Shown here piece by piece: positions 18,446 to 27,986 of a DNA stretch of 64,000 nt; position 1 is the first letter of the stretch; each line of letters begins with the position of its first letter. A model generated the notes under the pieces. It saw nothing but the letters and a program-made list of their open reading frames with translations, ran no database searches and was not told the DNA's origin. Origin of the DNA: DASPJQ01 sp035299065 (GTDB taxonomy: Bacteria > Bacteroidota > Bacteroidia > Flavobacteriales_D > UBA2798); assembly GCA_035299065.1 (NCBI GenBank), contig DATGXI010000047.1, positions 1 through 64,000 of the forward strand, in the 5' to 3' direction. A program made the translations under genes and the position numbers.

Positions 18446-21400
18446 GTGAGAAGCATTGAAAACACCCGATTCGGTTTAAAAAACAAATTACTTCTTTTTG
18501 TTTTATCCATCATTGCCAGTTCGCCCATAAAGGGTCAAAAATTTAAGTATAACTACGTTTCTACTGAGCAAGGCCTACCTCAAAAATACATTTATGATAT
18601 TGCTGAAGACAAATCAGGTTTTTTACTTATAGCTACCGGTGAAGGCTTAAGCCGTTATGATGGAAAAGAAATAAAAACGTTTACTACGTCAAACGGTCTT
18701 GTTGAAAATTTTGTAACCCGGATATTTGTTGCTTCCAACGGAGATATTTTTTTGGGACATAACCAGGGAGGATTAAGCGTAAAGCATGGCCAAACATACA
18801 AGCCATTATTGTATTCAACAAGTGAATTAGGTCCAACTACATGCATTGCCGAATTATCAAAAGGTTTTATTATTGCCGCTTGTCAAAACGGAAAAGTATT
18901 TTTATACAATAAATCCAGGGTACAGGCATTTAACTTATTGCAAGATGGTTGCAGCATTTATTCATTAACCGTATTGGCCAATGGCAATCTTCTCTTTTTT
19001 ACGAGCGAGGGATGCGTGCTGTTGCCTGTAAAACAAAAACAATTTATTGATCACAACAACAAAAAAATTATTGAGACTGATGGCGAAAAAATTCAAACAG
19101 TTGTACGGGACAACATGCTTTCCAATGTATTTTGGTTAGGCACCTCTTCGGGGAAAGTAATTCGTACTGTTGTGTCCTCAACAGGCGATTTGAAATTTGA
19201 AAACATAAAAATTAAAAGTGAAACTGCAACCATTAACGAAATAGTACAAGCCCAAAACGGAACCTTATGGCTGGCAACTTATAAAGGCGTATTTCATGTA
19301 CGTTATAATGAAATTGATAAAAACCTTGACATCATTCAACATTACAATGAAGCAAATGGGCTTCCTTCTGACTTTGTGAAATCGGTTTACTTTGACAATG
19401 AAGGAAACGCCTGGTTTGGTCTTTATGGCGAAGGGCTTGTTATGCTGAGGGATGAATTTTTTACCTTTTTTCAGTTACCGTTACCCTTTTCAAACGACAT
19501 ACGGTCAATTGTCATCAATTTAAATCAGCGTTGGCTTGGCACAAGCAACGGATTAATACTGGTTGACGAAAAAAGCAATGAAACCATTGAGATGTTTTCA
19601 CCTTTGAAAACCAACCAGGTATTTGAAATCACCAAACTATGTGATGCCGGGCAGGAGTTGCTGGTTGGCAGCGCACAAAACGGCCTATACATTTTTGATA
19701 AAAACAAACGTACGTGGAAAAAGCATGAGTTAAAAGGAGAAAAACTGGTTAACCAGGTAACTGACATTCAAAAAACACCCAATGGCTATTGGATAGGTAC
19801 ACGTGGAGGATTGCTAAGGCTTGATTATGATTTAAACCTTCAGCGTTCCTGGACAACTGGCGAAGGACTTATTCACAACAATGTAAACAGCATATTTACC
19901 AATGGCGATGAAGATTGCTGGGTATGTACACCAGGCAACCAGGTATCGCATATTTTTGGTGATAAGGTAACCAACATTAACCTTGAAACCGCTTCACAAT
20001 TTCTTGAAGTTGCCTGCATGGTAAAAGATGAAACAGGACGGCTTTGGGCAGGCTCAAATGGTAATGGTTTAATTATTATTGATGGAAAAGAAATTAAATC
20101 ACTTAAAACCACAAATGGGATAAAATCAGATTATATATACTCAATAACCCTGGGCAACCACAATGACATATGGCTGGGGCATCGTGGGTCACTAACACGC
20201 GTTAATACAAAAACATTAAAACCCGATGTATTTGACCAGCAATACAGCATTAACAATGAATTTAACCCGTTGTCAAGCTGCAAAGACGAGAAAGGAAATC
20301 TTTGGTTTGGCACAACAAACGGGTTACTTGTATTCAATCACAATAAGCTAAAAATAAATAAAGTTCCGCCAAAACTGAATTTAAAAAGTGTGATTTGTTC
20401 TGACAAGCCACTTGACCTCTCAAAAGAATGCGTTTTGCCTTATGGTACCTATAAAATAAAATTCAATTTTGTTGGAATCAGTTTTTCAAAACCTGAAAAA
20501 GTTACGTATGAATATTATTTAGAAGGATTTGATATTGTATGGAGTGAGCTTACAGGCAATAATGTGGCCGACTATTCCCGACTTGAAGATGGAGAATACG
20601 CCTTTAAGGTACGTGCAAAAAATGGTGATGGTTATGCTACTGCTGAAAAAACACTTTTTAGGTTTACCATACGCAGTCCATTTTGGAAAAGTTGGTGGTT
20701 TGTGCTCGTTAGCGCATGCGTTTTCCTGTTTGGCACCATCGTCATTGTAAAATTAAGGGAACGAAGCCAAAAACGACTTGTAACGCTGCTTGAATCCAAC
20801 CTGGCTGTGCGCACTGAAGAATTAAGAAACCAAAAAAGCCTGGTTGAACAAAAAAACAAAGATATTACCGATAGCATTCATTACGCCTTACGCATTCAAA
20901 CTTGTATACTGCCTGATACAGATATGCTAAAAGTTTATTTACCTGATAATTTTATTTTGTATAAACCACGTGATATCGTTTCAGGTGATTTTTACTGGTA
21001 CACCCGTAAAAACAACCGTTTACTGATTGTTTGTGCTGACTGTACTGGTCACGGGGTTCCCGGGGCGTTCATGAGTATGATTGGCAACACGCTTTTTAAC
21101 GACATTATTAAGGAAAAAGACGAAAAAAATCCTGCTGAAATTTTATACAGCCTTGACAATAAAATGCACGAATTGTTGCACCATGACATTAATGATGGAA
21201 TGGATCTTATTTTACTGAGCCTTGATTTGGTAACCGGAGAATTGGATTTTGCCGGTGCCATGCGCCCATTAATTCATGTAAGGGGCCATGAGGTGAACCT
21301 TCTCAAAACAGGCCGCGATACCATTGGAGGAATTACTACCCAGAAAATTTTTGTCAACGCATCGGTACAATTGCAAAAAGGCGATAAAATTTATGTTTAT

Positions 21401-21625
21401 ACCGATGGGTTTACTGACCAGTTTGGAGGCCCAAAAGGAAGGAAGATCAATACAAATGGTTTGGTTAGCATTCTTAAAAATTTTAATGGTGAGCCTATGC
21501 ATTCACAAAAAAATGAGCTCACTAAAATTTTTGAAGATTGGAAAGGATCAGAACCACAAACAGACGATGTTTTGCTAATGGGCTTCAGGTTTGAGAATGT
21601 ATACCCGGCTGGAAATTCAAATTAA
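18446..21625 (+). CDS. Sensor protein: two-component-type propeller, Y_Y_Y domain and SpoIIE phosphatase
   Basis: A 1059-residue membrane sensor. A hydrophobic signal segment sits near 13-28 and ends KGQ. Propeller repeats of the Reg_prop type fill about 35-640 (LSRYDGKEIKTFTTSNGL, GNLWFGTTNGLLVF). A Y_Y_Y domain at about 665-740 precedes one membrane helix at about 749-770, a coiled coil, and a C-terminal PP2C/SpoIIE serine phosphatase (about 830-1055) with GDFYW, ADCTGHGVPGAF and YTDGFTDQFGG. There is no histidine kinase domain. It probably turns a periplasmic ligand signal into dephosphorylation of an anti-sigma-antagonist-like partner. The start is GTG; no ATG exists near the signal segment. 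It is divergent from the T9SS operon across 233 bp in which I see no clear promoter match. Confidence 0.9.
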   Translation: MRSIENTRFGLKNKLLLFVLSIIASSPIKGQKFKYNYVSTEQGLPQKYIYDIAEDKSGFLLIATGEGLSRYDGKEIKTFTTSNGLVENFVTRIFVASNGDIFLGHNQGGLSVKHGQTYKPLLYSTSELGPTTCIAELSKGFIIAACQNGKVFLYNKSRVQAFNLLQDGCSIYSLTVLANGNLLFFTSEGCVLLPVKQKQFIDHNNKKIIETDGEKIQTVVRDNMLSNVFWLGTSSGKVIRTVVSSTGDLKFENIKIKSETATINEIVQAQNGTLWLATYKGVFHVRYNEIDKNLDIIQHYNEANGLPSDFVKSVYFDNEGNAWFGLYGEGLVMLRDEFFTFFQLPLPFSNDIRSIVINLNQRWLGTSNGLILVDEKSNETIEMFSPLKTNQVFEITKLCDAGQELLVGSAQNGLYIFDKNKRTWKKHELKGEKLVNQVTDIQKTPNGYWIGTRGGLLRLDYDLNLQRSWTTGEGLIHNNVNSIFTNGDEDCWVCTPGNQVSHIFGDKVTNINLETASQFLEVACMVKDETGRLWAGSNGNGLIIIDGKEIKSLKTTNGIKSDYIYSITLGNHNDIWLGHRGSLTRVNTKTLKPDVFDQQYSINNEFNPLSSCKDEKGNLWFGTTNGLLVFNHNKLKINKVPPKLNLKSVICSDKPLDLSKECVLPYGTYKIKFNFVGISFSKPEKVTYEYYLEGFDIVWSELTGNNVADYSRLEDGEYAFKVRAKNGDGYATAEKTLFRFTIRSPFWKSWWFVLVSACVFLFGTIVIVKLRERSQKRLVTLLESNLAVRTEELRNQKSLVEQKNKDITDSIHYALRIQTCILPDTDMLKVYLPDNFILYKPRDIVSGDFYWYTRKNNRLLIVCADCTGHGVPGAFMSMIGNTLFNDIIKEKDEKNPAEILYSLDNKMHELLHHDINDGMDLILLSLDLVTGELDFAGAMRPLIHVRGHEVNLLKTGRDTIGGITTQKIFVNASVQLQKGDKIYVYTDGFTDQFGGPKGRKINTNGLVSILKNFNGEPMHSQKNELTKIFEDWKGSEPQTDDVLLMGFRFENVYPAGNSN

Positions 21626-21652
21626 TTTTAACACCTTACCGGGAATCAGGAA

Positions 21653-23755
21653 TTAATTAGCCCATACTTTTATATACTGGTATTTACCATACACCCGTTT
21701 ATTTTTGAGGTAGTCATTTTGGTATTCAGGCCCCTGTATTAGTGTTTTTGGTTGCTTAAATGAAACCTGCGTAATGTCAGCGTTCATTTTTTTAAGCGAA
21801 CTCAGAATCCCGTTTTTTGTTTCTTCGGCACGGGAAATTGACAGGTTTTGATTGTCTTTAAATTTTGAGGTGGGAACATGCGATGCGCTTGATTCAATAA
21901 AAATTTCCACTTTCCCTTTCATTGCTATTATGTTTTTTAAATCAGCAATAAATGCATTGTAACGTTGTTCGGCTACATTTACATCCAATAAGTTATAGTC
22001 AAAGTACTTTTCATAATACGAATCCTTTTTTGCTTCTGCTACCTTTACGGTATCCTTTAACAGTTCATTTATTTTTGCCATGTCAATGGCTATATAAAGG
22101 GTGTCAATATATACTTCCTTGTAAATTTCCTGGTAATTGTCCTTGCAAAGCACCTTAAACTTATCGGTCTTAATTGATTTTTCGCCCACAAAGTATTCAA
22201 TGGCATAATCGCTGCAGGGATCTAGGGCCATTACAAAACCACCATCAATTTGCCTTGGCTTAAAATTCAATTGCTGTGACTCTTTTGTAAGGTTGGTAAT
22301 GGTTACATTCATGTTTGCTGGAATTTGCGAATGATCAACCATCATAATATGACCCTTTAAAAGCGCAAACGGTTCCGACATTGGTTTTTTAAATTCAACC
22401 ATTAAAATATCATGAGCTCCATATCCGCCATTTTGTGCCGATGAATAATAACCGGTTTTTCCTTCGGGATCAATCACAAAAAACACATCGTCATCAACTG
22501 TATTTAACGGGTATCCCATGTTAACCGGTTCGGCAAACTGCAACGGTTCTTTTGAAGTTATGCGTGAATAAAAAATATCGCACCCGCCCATGCTTGTTCC
22601 TGCATTTGAACTGTAATACAAAATATTTCCCGATGGGTGAATAAAGGGCGCGTCTTCGTCAAAAGGCGTGTTGATTGGCGGTGGCAAAACTTCAGCCTGG
22701 CTCCATTGGCCGTTTGGCAGTTTTATGACACGGTAAATGTCCAAACCACCGTATCCTCCAGGCCTGTTACTGGTAAAAAACATAACATTTCCGTCAGGCG
22801 AAACGGTACAATGTGTTTCCCAGCTATCTGAATTCATATCACCCGTCATGTGTTCCAACTCGGCATTAAACCCGCCTTCAAGAAATGATGACGTATATAT
22901 ATCGCCCCCACCTTCTTTGTCAAAATAAATATACACTTCGGTTCCTGATGCCGAGGTAGACACCGTGGCTTCGTTATCATCAACATAATTTCCAAAATTC
23001 ATCATTTTTGGTTTTGACCATTTTCCTGTTTCATGATCGCGAAATGACAAATAAACATCTTCATAATACCCACCTGTTTCAATCGTATAGGTTCCGGCAT
23101 TGCTGCTGTCAGAACGCAATCGCCTTGAGGTGAAATACAAAATATTTTCGTCAAGTGACAATACAGGAGCGTATTCTTCGTCAATGGTATTTACATCAGG
23201 CCCAAGATTACTTATCACAATGTTTGTGTTTGGGTTGGCTACCTGCAGCTTTGCATTTTCGGTCCACTTCTTCCAGCGCTCAATTTCCTTTTTGTCATCA
23301 GGCGTTATTTTTGATCCCAATTTCATTCCATACTCTTCATACTTTGCCAACGCTTGATCAAATTTTCCGTTCAGGTGGTAGCACTTACCAAGGTAAAACA
23401 AGGCATCAACAGGCACTTCATCAAAATGGCGGGCATCCATTTTTGTTTTCGATGAAATATGACCAATTGTCAATTCAAAAAACGACAGGGCTTTTCCTTT
23501 TTCCACACCTGACAAAAACTGGCATTTACCAGCCATATAATTGATGCGCGGATTATCAGGATAATCTTTGAGCAGGCTTTTCCAAATGCGCAATGACTGG
23601 TAGTATAACTTTTCATCAAGAAAGTACTGGCCGGCATCCATTTTTGCTTCATCATCGCCTGTAGCCAATTCTTCATCGGTTGGAATAACCACTTGTGCAT
23701 TTGTTTTTGCTATTAAAAACAAAAAGCAGGAAATAAAAAGTAAACGCAACATCAA
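21653..23755 (-). CDS. TPR/PD40 envelope protein with degenerate OmpA-like C-terminus
   Basis: A 700-residue secreted protein. A signal peptide ends at NAQ (about residue 21). TPR-like helices occupy about 35-150, then PD40 repeats at about 185-450 (LYFTSRR, MFFTSNRPGGYGGLDIYR, LYYSSNAGTSMGGCDIFY). The C-terminal 110 residues resemble an OmpA domain (VEIFIES, SISRAEETKNGI, LKNKRVYGKYQYI), but the HTD motif that supplies the peptidoglycan-binding Asp is replaced by ASH. The architecture matches T9SS-associated TPR-PD40-OmpA proteins. It converges with the phosphatase sensor gene, 27 bp apart. Confidence 0.85.
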   Translation of the reverse strand: MMLRLLFISCFLFLIAKTNAQVVIPTDEELATGDDEAKMDAGQYFLDEKLYYQSLRIWKSLLKDYPDNPRINYMAGKCQFLSGVEKGKALSFFELTIGHISSKTKMDARHFDEVPVDALFYLGKCYHLNGKFDQALAKYEEYGMKLGSKITPDDKKEIERWKKWTENAKLQVANPNTNIVISNLGPDVNTIDEEYAPVLSLDENILYFTSRRLRSDSSNAGTYTIETGGYYEDVYLSFRDHETGKWSKPKMMNFGNYVDDNEATVSTSASGTEVYIYFDKEGGGDIYTSSFLEGGFNAELEHMTGDMNSDSWETHCTVSPDGNVMFFTSNRPGGYGGLDIYRVIKLPNGQWSQAEVLPPPINTPFDEDAPFIHPSGNILYYSSNAGTSMGGCDIFYSRITSKEPLQFAEPVNMGYPLNTVDDDVFFVIDPEGKTGYYSSAQNGGYGAHDILMVEFKKPMSEPFALLKGHIMMVDHSQIPANMNVTITNLTKESQQLNFKPRQIDGGFVMALDPCSDYAIEYFVGEKSIKTDKFKVLCKDNYQEIYKEVYIDTLYIAIDMAKINELLKDTVKVAEAKKDSYYEKYFDYNLLDVNVAEQRYNAFIADLKNIIAMKGKVEIFIESSASHVPTSKFKDNQNLSISRAEETKNGILSSLKKMNADITQVSFKQPKTLIQGPEYQNDYLKNKRVYGKYQYIKVWAN

Positions 23756-23824
23756 GGTAGATTTAAGAGGCTGCTAAAATAGACCAAACAAGTGATTTAC
23801 ACCCATGCTTAAGGGGTCAAAACT

Positions 23825-24022
23825 TCAATTTTTGTCAAATTTCCCTGTTTTAACATTGTAGTTATATGGACAATGCTTACACCCGTTTTTGCAGCAATAC
23901 CCTCGTTTTAACAGGTATTTGGCTGTAAAAATGATGTATCCTTCGGGGGAACGGTAAAAATCGTCAGGGTCTAATTTTGATTTAGGGCTAAAACTTTCGT
24001 CAGGCTGATCCAGGTTGCTCAC
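23825..24022 (-). CDS. Small cysteine-rich protein (DUF5522-like)
   Basis: A 65-residue protein with the motif KRGYCCKNGCKHCPY: four cysteines and a histidine near the C-terminus, likely a metal-binding knuckle. The segment SPEGYIIFTAKYLLKRGYCC fits the DUF5522 family as I remember it. It has no signal peptide, so is cytoplasmic. It lies 15 bp after the ferredoxin gene on the same strand and is probably cotranscribed, which suggests an Fe-S or redox link. Function unknown. Confidence 0.75.
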   Translation of the reverse strand: MSNLDQPDESFSPKSKLDPDDFYRSPEGYIIFTAKYLLKRGYCCKNGCKHCPYNYNVKTGKFDKN

Positions 24023-24037
24023 TTTAAAAACACTGGT

Positions 24038-24385
24038 TTACAGGTGCATAAAGTCTTTTTTAGCAAGTAGTTCTTCCTTGCTCTCCCTAAATCCGGGGTC
24101 ATCAACACAACAATCAACCGGGCAAACAGCCGCACATTGTGGTTCATCGTGAAAGCCCACACACTCAGTACACTTATCAGAAACTATATAATACACGTCC
24201 ATTGAAACAGGTTCGTGTGATGATTCAGCATTAATTTCATTTCCTTTGGGACTTGAAAGAATGCCTTTAAGTGAGGTACCGTCTGCAAACTTCCACTCTG
24301 CCCCGCCTTCGTAAATAGCGTTATTGGGGCATTCCGGTTCGCAGGCACCGCAATTAATACATTCATCGGTAATCATTATGGCCAT
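24038..24385 (-). CDS. 4Fe-4S dicluster ferredoxin
   Basis: A 115-residue ferredoxin. The first cluster motif is CINCGACEPECP (C9, C12, C15, C19). The second is CTECVGFHDEPQCAAVCP, with the C-x2-C-x8-C-x3-CP spacing of Allochromatium-type ferredoxins. An insertion of about 50 residues separates the motifs, as in many Bacteroidota homologues. It carries electrons in the cytoplasm. The gene is divergent from the acyl-CoA reductase gene with back-to-back -7 elements between them. Confidence 0.92.
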   Translation of the reverse strand: MAIMITDECINCGACEPECPNNAIYEGGAEWKFADGTSLKGILSSPKGNEINAESSHEPVSMDVYYIVSDKCTECVGFHDEPQCAAVCPVDCCVDDPGFRESKEELLAKKDFMHL

Positions 24386-24398
24386 TGCCTATAAAATT

Positions 24399-24416
24399 TA
24401 ATTTTGTGCAAATTTA
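24399..24416. promoter_or_regulatory. Back-to-back divergent -7 elements
   Basis: TAATTTTG on the plus strand (24399-24406, towards 24431) and TAAATTTG on the minus strand (24416-24409, towards 24385) both match TAnnTTTG exactly and are only 2 bp apart. Neither has a TTG at the ideal distance. The arrangement would let only one polymerase bind at a time, linking expression of the ferredoxin and the reductase. That consequence is inference. Confidence 0.4.
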
Positions 24417-24430
24417 GTGACTAAAAGCAT

Positions 24431-25474
24431 ATGACAGGTAAAGAACGTATAGCAGCATTCGTACAATTAGGCCTTTTTTTAGAACATTTTGCAGTTGAAA
24501 AGGACTGGACAGGATATACTGACGGGGTTTCGCAGGCCGAACATGACGATTTTAACAAAGTAATTGAGGGTGTAAAACACCACAATGGCTGGTTTACACC
24601 CGAAATGGTGCGCAAAGCGTTTGGCGGCATCAGTAAATGGCTAAAAGCCGATGTGCTTGAAACCTGGCTGGCTAAATACCCCGGCACCGAAAAAAATAAA
24701 ACCATTGCTCTTATTATGGCGGGCAATATTCCCCTGGTTGGGTTTCACGATGTATTGTGTGTTTTGTTGAGCGGAAACAAGTTAATGGCCAAATTTTCGG
24801 GCGATGATGATGTGCTTATTCCCTTATTGCTAAAATATTTGATTCAGGTTGAGCCCCGTTTTGATGAATATATACGCATAGCTGCCAATAAAATGGTGGA
24901 TTTTGATGCCGTAATAGCTACAGGCAGCAACAATTCAGCCCGGTATTTTGAATCGTATTTTGGAAAATATCCTCACATTATACGTAAAAACCGCACATCC
25001 GTAGCCATACTGAATGGTCATGAAAGTGCAGAAGACCTAAAGGCGTTAGGTCACGATATTTTTGATTTCTATGGCCTGGGATGTCGCAACGTGACCAAAA
25101 TTTATGTGCCCGAAGGGTATAACCTGGATAAATTTTTTGGAGGCATTTTTGATTTCAAAGACATTATTCACCATAAAAAATACGCCAATAATTACGATTA
25201 CCACAAGGCCATTTACCTTATGAATCGTGATTCATTGATTGAAAACGGCTTTTTACTTTTAAAAGAAGACAAATCCCTGTTTTCACCCGTGGGAGTTTTG
25301 CATTATGAATACTACGATGATGTGAAAAAAATTGAAGCAGCGCTTGCTTTAAAAAGCGATGAACTCCAATGTGTGGTTGACAACAAACAGGTTCTATTTG
25401 GACAAACCCAGCAACCAGGTATTAGCGACTATGCTGATGGCATTGATACCATGAAATTTATTCAATCATTATAA
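24431..25474 (+). CDS. Acyl-CoA reductase (LuxC-like)
   Basis: A 347-residue member of the LuxC-type acyl-CoA reductase family, which reduces acyl-CoA to aldehyde with NADPH. Seen features are MAGNIPLVGFHDVLCVLLSG, the NAD(P)-binding N-terminal part, and FYGLGCRNVTKIYVP with a cysteine near residue 218 as the likely nucleophile. It is shorter than luminous LuxC but typical of Bacteroidota homologues, whose physiological substrate is not known to me. A bidirectional terminator follows the stop. Confidence 0.88.
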   Translation: MTGKERIAAFVQLGLFLEHFAVEKDWTGYTDGVSQAEHDDFNKVIEGVKHHNGWFTPEMVRKAFGGISKWLKADVLETWLAKYPGTEKNKTIALIMAGNIPLVGFHDVLCVLLSGNKLMAKFSGDDDVLIPLLLKYLIQVEPRFDEYIRIAANKMVDFDAVIATGSNNSARYFESYFGKYPHIIRKNRTSVAILNGHESAEDLKALGHDIFDFYGLGCRNVTKIYVPEGYNLDKFFGGIFDFKDIIHHKKYANNYDYHKAIYLMNRDSLIENGFLLLKEDKSLFSPVGVLHYEYYDDVKKIEAALALKSDELQCVVDNKQVLFGQTQQPGISDYADGIDTMKFIQSL

Positions 25475-25477
25475 AAT

Positions 25478-25508
25478 AAAAAAGCCGCCTTAAAACAGCG
25501 GCTTTTTT
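25478..25508. terminator. Bidirectional rho-independent terminator
   Basis: Perfect 11-bp arms AAAAAAGCCGC (25478-25488) and GCGGCTTTTTT (25498-25508) flank a 9-base loop. The A- and T-runs serve both strands, ending the acyl-CoA reductase gene and the leftward gene at 25526. Confidence 0.93.
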
Positions 25509-25525
25509 GCTCAGTAGTTTGATGG

Positions 25526-25837
25526 TTACAGTTTCTTTGAAACAACATCAGTCATATTCTTATCTTTTGCCATTGCTTTAATCAGGTTTTCAGCGGCTAA
25601 TTGCACATCTGGTGAAGCTGTTTGCATATCTCTTAATTTAACAGCCAGGTTTGGCGTCAAATCAATTGCCTCGGCACCCTGTGCAGTGTAGTTTACTACA
25701 TCCTGGCGGGTAATCGTTGGAATATTGGCTTGTTTTTGAAAGGTATACTTGGTATTTGTGTCAAGGTCTTTTAGTTCACCAAACATGGTACCAGTTTGCG
25801 GGTCTTCTTGTATCTGGGTTATTTTTCCAAATGCCAT
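25526..25837 (-). CDS. Small protein of unknown function
   Basis: A 103-residue cytoplasmic protein without signal peptide or membrane segment. The first half is beta-rich and opens MAFGKITQIQEDPQTGTMFGEL, faintly like an OB/cold-shock fold but without its RNA-binding aromatic motifs. The second half is helical and charged (VQLAAENLIKAMAKDKNM). It is a single gene between a terminator and a divergent phosphatase gene. I do not recognise the family. Confidence 0.7.
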   Translation of the reverse strand: MAFGKITQIQEDPQTGTMFGELKDLDTNTKYTFQKQANIPTITRQDVVNYTAQGAEAIDLTPNLAVKLRDMQTASPDVQLAAENLIKAMAKDKNMTDVVSKKL

Positions 25838-25870
25838 AGGTCAAAAAATTTTTAAGGGTTAAACAATTTG

Positions 25871-25900
25871 TTGTACAAGTATACAAAATTTTTATCTTTA
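25871..25900 (+). promoter_or_regulatory. Putative promoter for TPR-phosphatase gene
   Basis: TTG (25871-25873), 19-bp spacer, TATCTTTA (25893-25900), one mismatch from TAnnTTTG. It lies 6 bp before the ATG at 25907, so the transcript may start almost at the codon. Its position inside the longer open frame argues against the upstream TTG start at 25868. Confidence 0.45.
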
Positions 25901-25906
25901 TGCAGC

Positions 25907-27925
25907 ATGCCCCAGAAAAAAAAGCGTTTATTTCTCCTGCCACTTCTTTTACTTCTTGTAAGTATTTATTTTCCGGCAAAGGCCACTGTTATTGACTCGC
26001 TTAAACAGTTGTATGAACAAGAAAAAGACGACAGTTTAAAGGTATTTTACCTGAATGAACTTTCGTATGAGTACGTAGAAGTAAACCCAACTATGGCCCT
26101 TTTCTTTGCAGAAAAAGCAGTAGAATTATCAACTAAAATCAAATCAGATTTTGGCCTCATGCGCAGTTCAGGTCAACTGGGCAATGCATACCGAAAACTC
26201 TCAAACTACCCCAGGGCCATTGAAGGGTATATTCAATGTGAAAAGCTGGCTGAAAAACTGGGCGATACTGAACGCATAAGGGCTATTAACCATAACATAG
26301 GCCTTATTTATCATTTAATTGGCCAATATGAAAAGGCTGAGAAATCGCTTTTAAAAGGCATTGACCTTGACCGCAAGGCAAACGATGAACCTGGTCTTGC
26401 CATTAGTTTAAATTCACTTGGAGCAACCTATCTTGAAGAAAAAAAATACGAAAAAGCCAAAAAAGTTCTACTTGAATCGTGCGATCTTTTTTTAAAAACA
26501 GGAAACCGCGGGCAATCCTGTTCAGCTTACAGAAACCTGGGCATTGTAGAAAAACGCCTGAATAATTTTCCATCAGCCGTTAAACACCTTGAAAAAGCCG
26601 TAGAGTATTACATTCTGGAGGAAAAAAAAGAAAAAGCAGGAGAATGTCTTCGCATTCTGGCTTCATTGCACCATGAATTAAAAAAAACCGATAAAGCCAT
26701 TTTTTACTATGAACAATCTTTGAAACTGGCACCTGAAATTACCCAAAACGAACTTGAAGGAAACAACATTCTTTATTTCATGTCAGAAGCCTACATGAAA
26801 AAAGGAGATAAAGAAAAAGCCTTTCAAACATTGCAACGCGGCTATAAATATTATGAAACTTTTTTTACACGACTTGACAGCATTAAAGCCCTTGAACGTG
26901 AAAAAGCATTTGCTGATGCCGCAACAAAGTACAGCACTGAAAAAACCGAAAAAGAAAATAAAATTCAAAAGCTTACCATTGAGAATGAAAAAGCAGCCAA
27001 CTCCCGCAAGCAAATCATTATTTATTCATTTGTTGTTGGCGCAGTATTGCTAATTGGACTTTTGTTTTTTGCAATTCGCAGCAATATAATGACCAAACGC
27101 GCCAGCACAAAAATACGTGCCCAAAAAGAGCAAATTGAAGTGCAGCGTGATGAGATTGCCGAAAAAAATGCAGAGATCACTTCAAGTATTGAATACGCAA
27201 AAAGTTTACAGGACGCCATTTTGCCTGATCCCGCCTACATTCAAAAACATTTGCCACACCATTTTATTTTATGGCTCCCGCGTGACATTGTGAGTGGTGA
27301 TTTCTACTGGTTTTTTGAGCAGGACAATAAATTGTTTTTAGCAGCGGCTGACTGTACAGGCCATGGCGTGCCCGGTGCATTCGTGTCAATGACCTGCCAC
27401 AATATTTTAAACCAGGTTGTGATTGACCAGCATGAAGCCGACCCCGGCAGCATCCTGCACAAAGTACACGTTGCCGTAAGTAACGTTTTCAGGCGTGAGG
27501 GCGCATTGTCACAGGCCAATGATGGTATGGACATTGCCCTTGTTTGCATTGATAAAAACCAAAACACCATTTCGTACGCAGGCGCCATGAACGAGCTAAT
27601 ACAGGTCTCAGGCAGTGACTTTACCATGTATAAAGCCGATCGCTATGCCATTGGCGGACGTACACCCATGGATCATCATTTTAAAACGCATTCTATAAGC
27701 TACAAAACCGGTGACTGGTTTTACATGTTTAGCGATGGGTATAAGGACCAGTTTGGAGGCGAGCATGGTAAAAAATACATGCATTCAAATTTTGTAAACC
27801 TGCTTCAAAAAATATCGGTACAAACAGCCGGTGATCAACGCAAAGCTTTGGAGGCTGAATTAACACGGTGGGTAAAGGGATTTGATCGTATTGATGATGT
27901 GTTGGTGATTGGTTTCAGGGCGTAA
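25907..27925 (+). CDS. TPR sensor with SpoIIE phosphatase domain
   Basis: A 672-residue membrane protein. The signal segment KKKRLFLLPLLLLLVSIYF is at the N-terminus, TPR repeats fill about 50-330, a membrane helix lies at about 368-391 (IIIYSFVVGAVLLIGLLFF), a coiled coil follows, and a PP2C/SpoIIE phosphatase occupies about 430-672 (GDFYW, ADCTGHGVPGAF, NDGMDIALV, SDGYKDQFGG). The output half closely resembles that of the sensor at 18446, while the input half differs, so the two are probably paralogues with separate inputs. ATG 25907 was chosen because a promoter overlaps the upstream TTG option. Confidence 0.9.
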   Translation: MPQKKKRLFLLPLLLLLVSIYFPAKATVIDSLKQLYEQEKDDSLKVFYLNELSYEYVEVNPTMALFFAEKAVELSTKIKSDFGLMRSSGQLGNAYRKLSNYPRAIEGYIQCEKLAEKLGDTERIRAINHNIGLIYHLIGQYEKAEKSLLKGIDLDRKANDEPGLAISLNSLGATYLEEKKYEKAKKVLLESCDLFLKTGNRGQSCSAYRNLGIVEKRLNNFPSAVKHLEKAVEYYILEEKKEKAGECLRILASLHHELKKTDKAIFYYEQSLKLAPEITQNELEGNNILYFMSEAYMKKGDKEKAFQTLQRGYKYYETFFTRLDSIKALEREKAFADAATKYSTEKTEKENKIQKLTIENEKAANSRKQIIIYSFVVGAVLLIGLLFFAIRSNIMTKRASTKIRAQKEQIEVQRDEIAEKNAEITSSIEYAKSLQDAILPDPAYIQKHLPHHFILWLPRDIVSGDFYWFFEQDNKLFLAAADCTGHGVPGAFVSMTCHNILNQVVIDQHEADPGSILHKVHVAVSNVFRREGALSQANDGMDIALVCIDKNQNTISYAGAMNELIQVSGSDFTMYKADRYAIGGRTPMDHHFKTHSISYKTGDWFYMFSDGYKDQFGGEHGKKYMHSNFVNLLQKISVQTAGDQRKALEAELTRWVKGFDRIDDVLVIGFRA

Positions 27926-27986
27926 GCAGTGGCCGTTTTGAGCCAACAGGGAAATAACAGCAATTGAAAAATAAAACCATAAAAAA

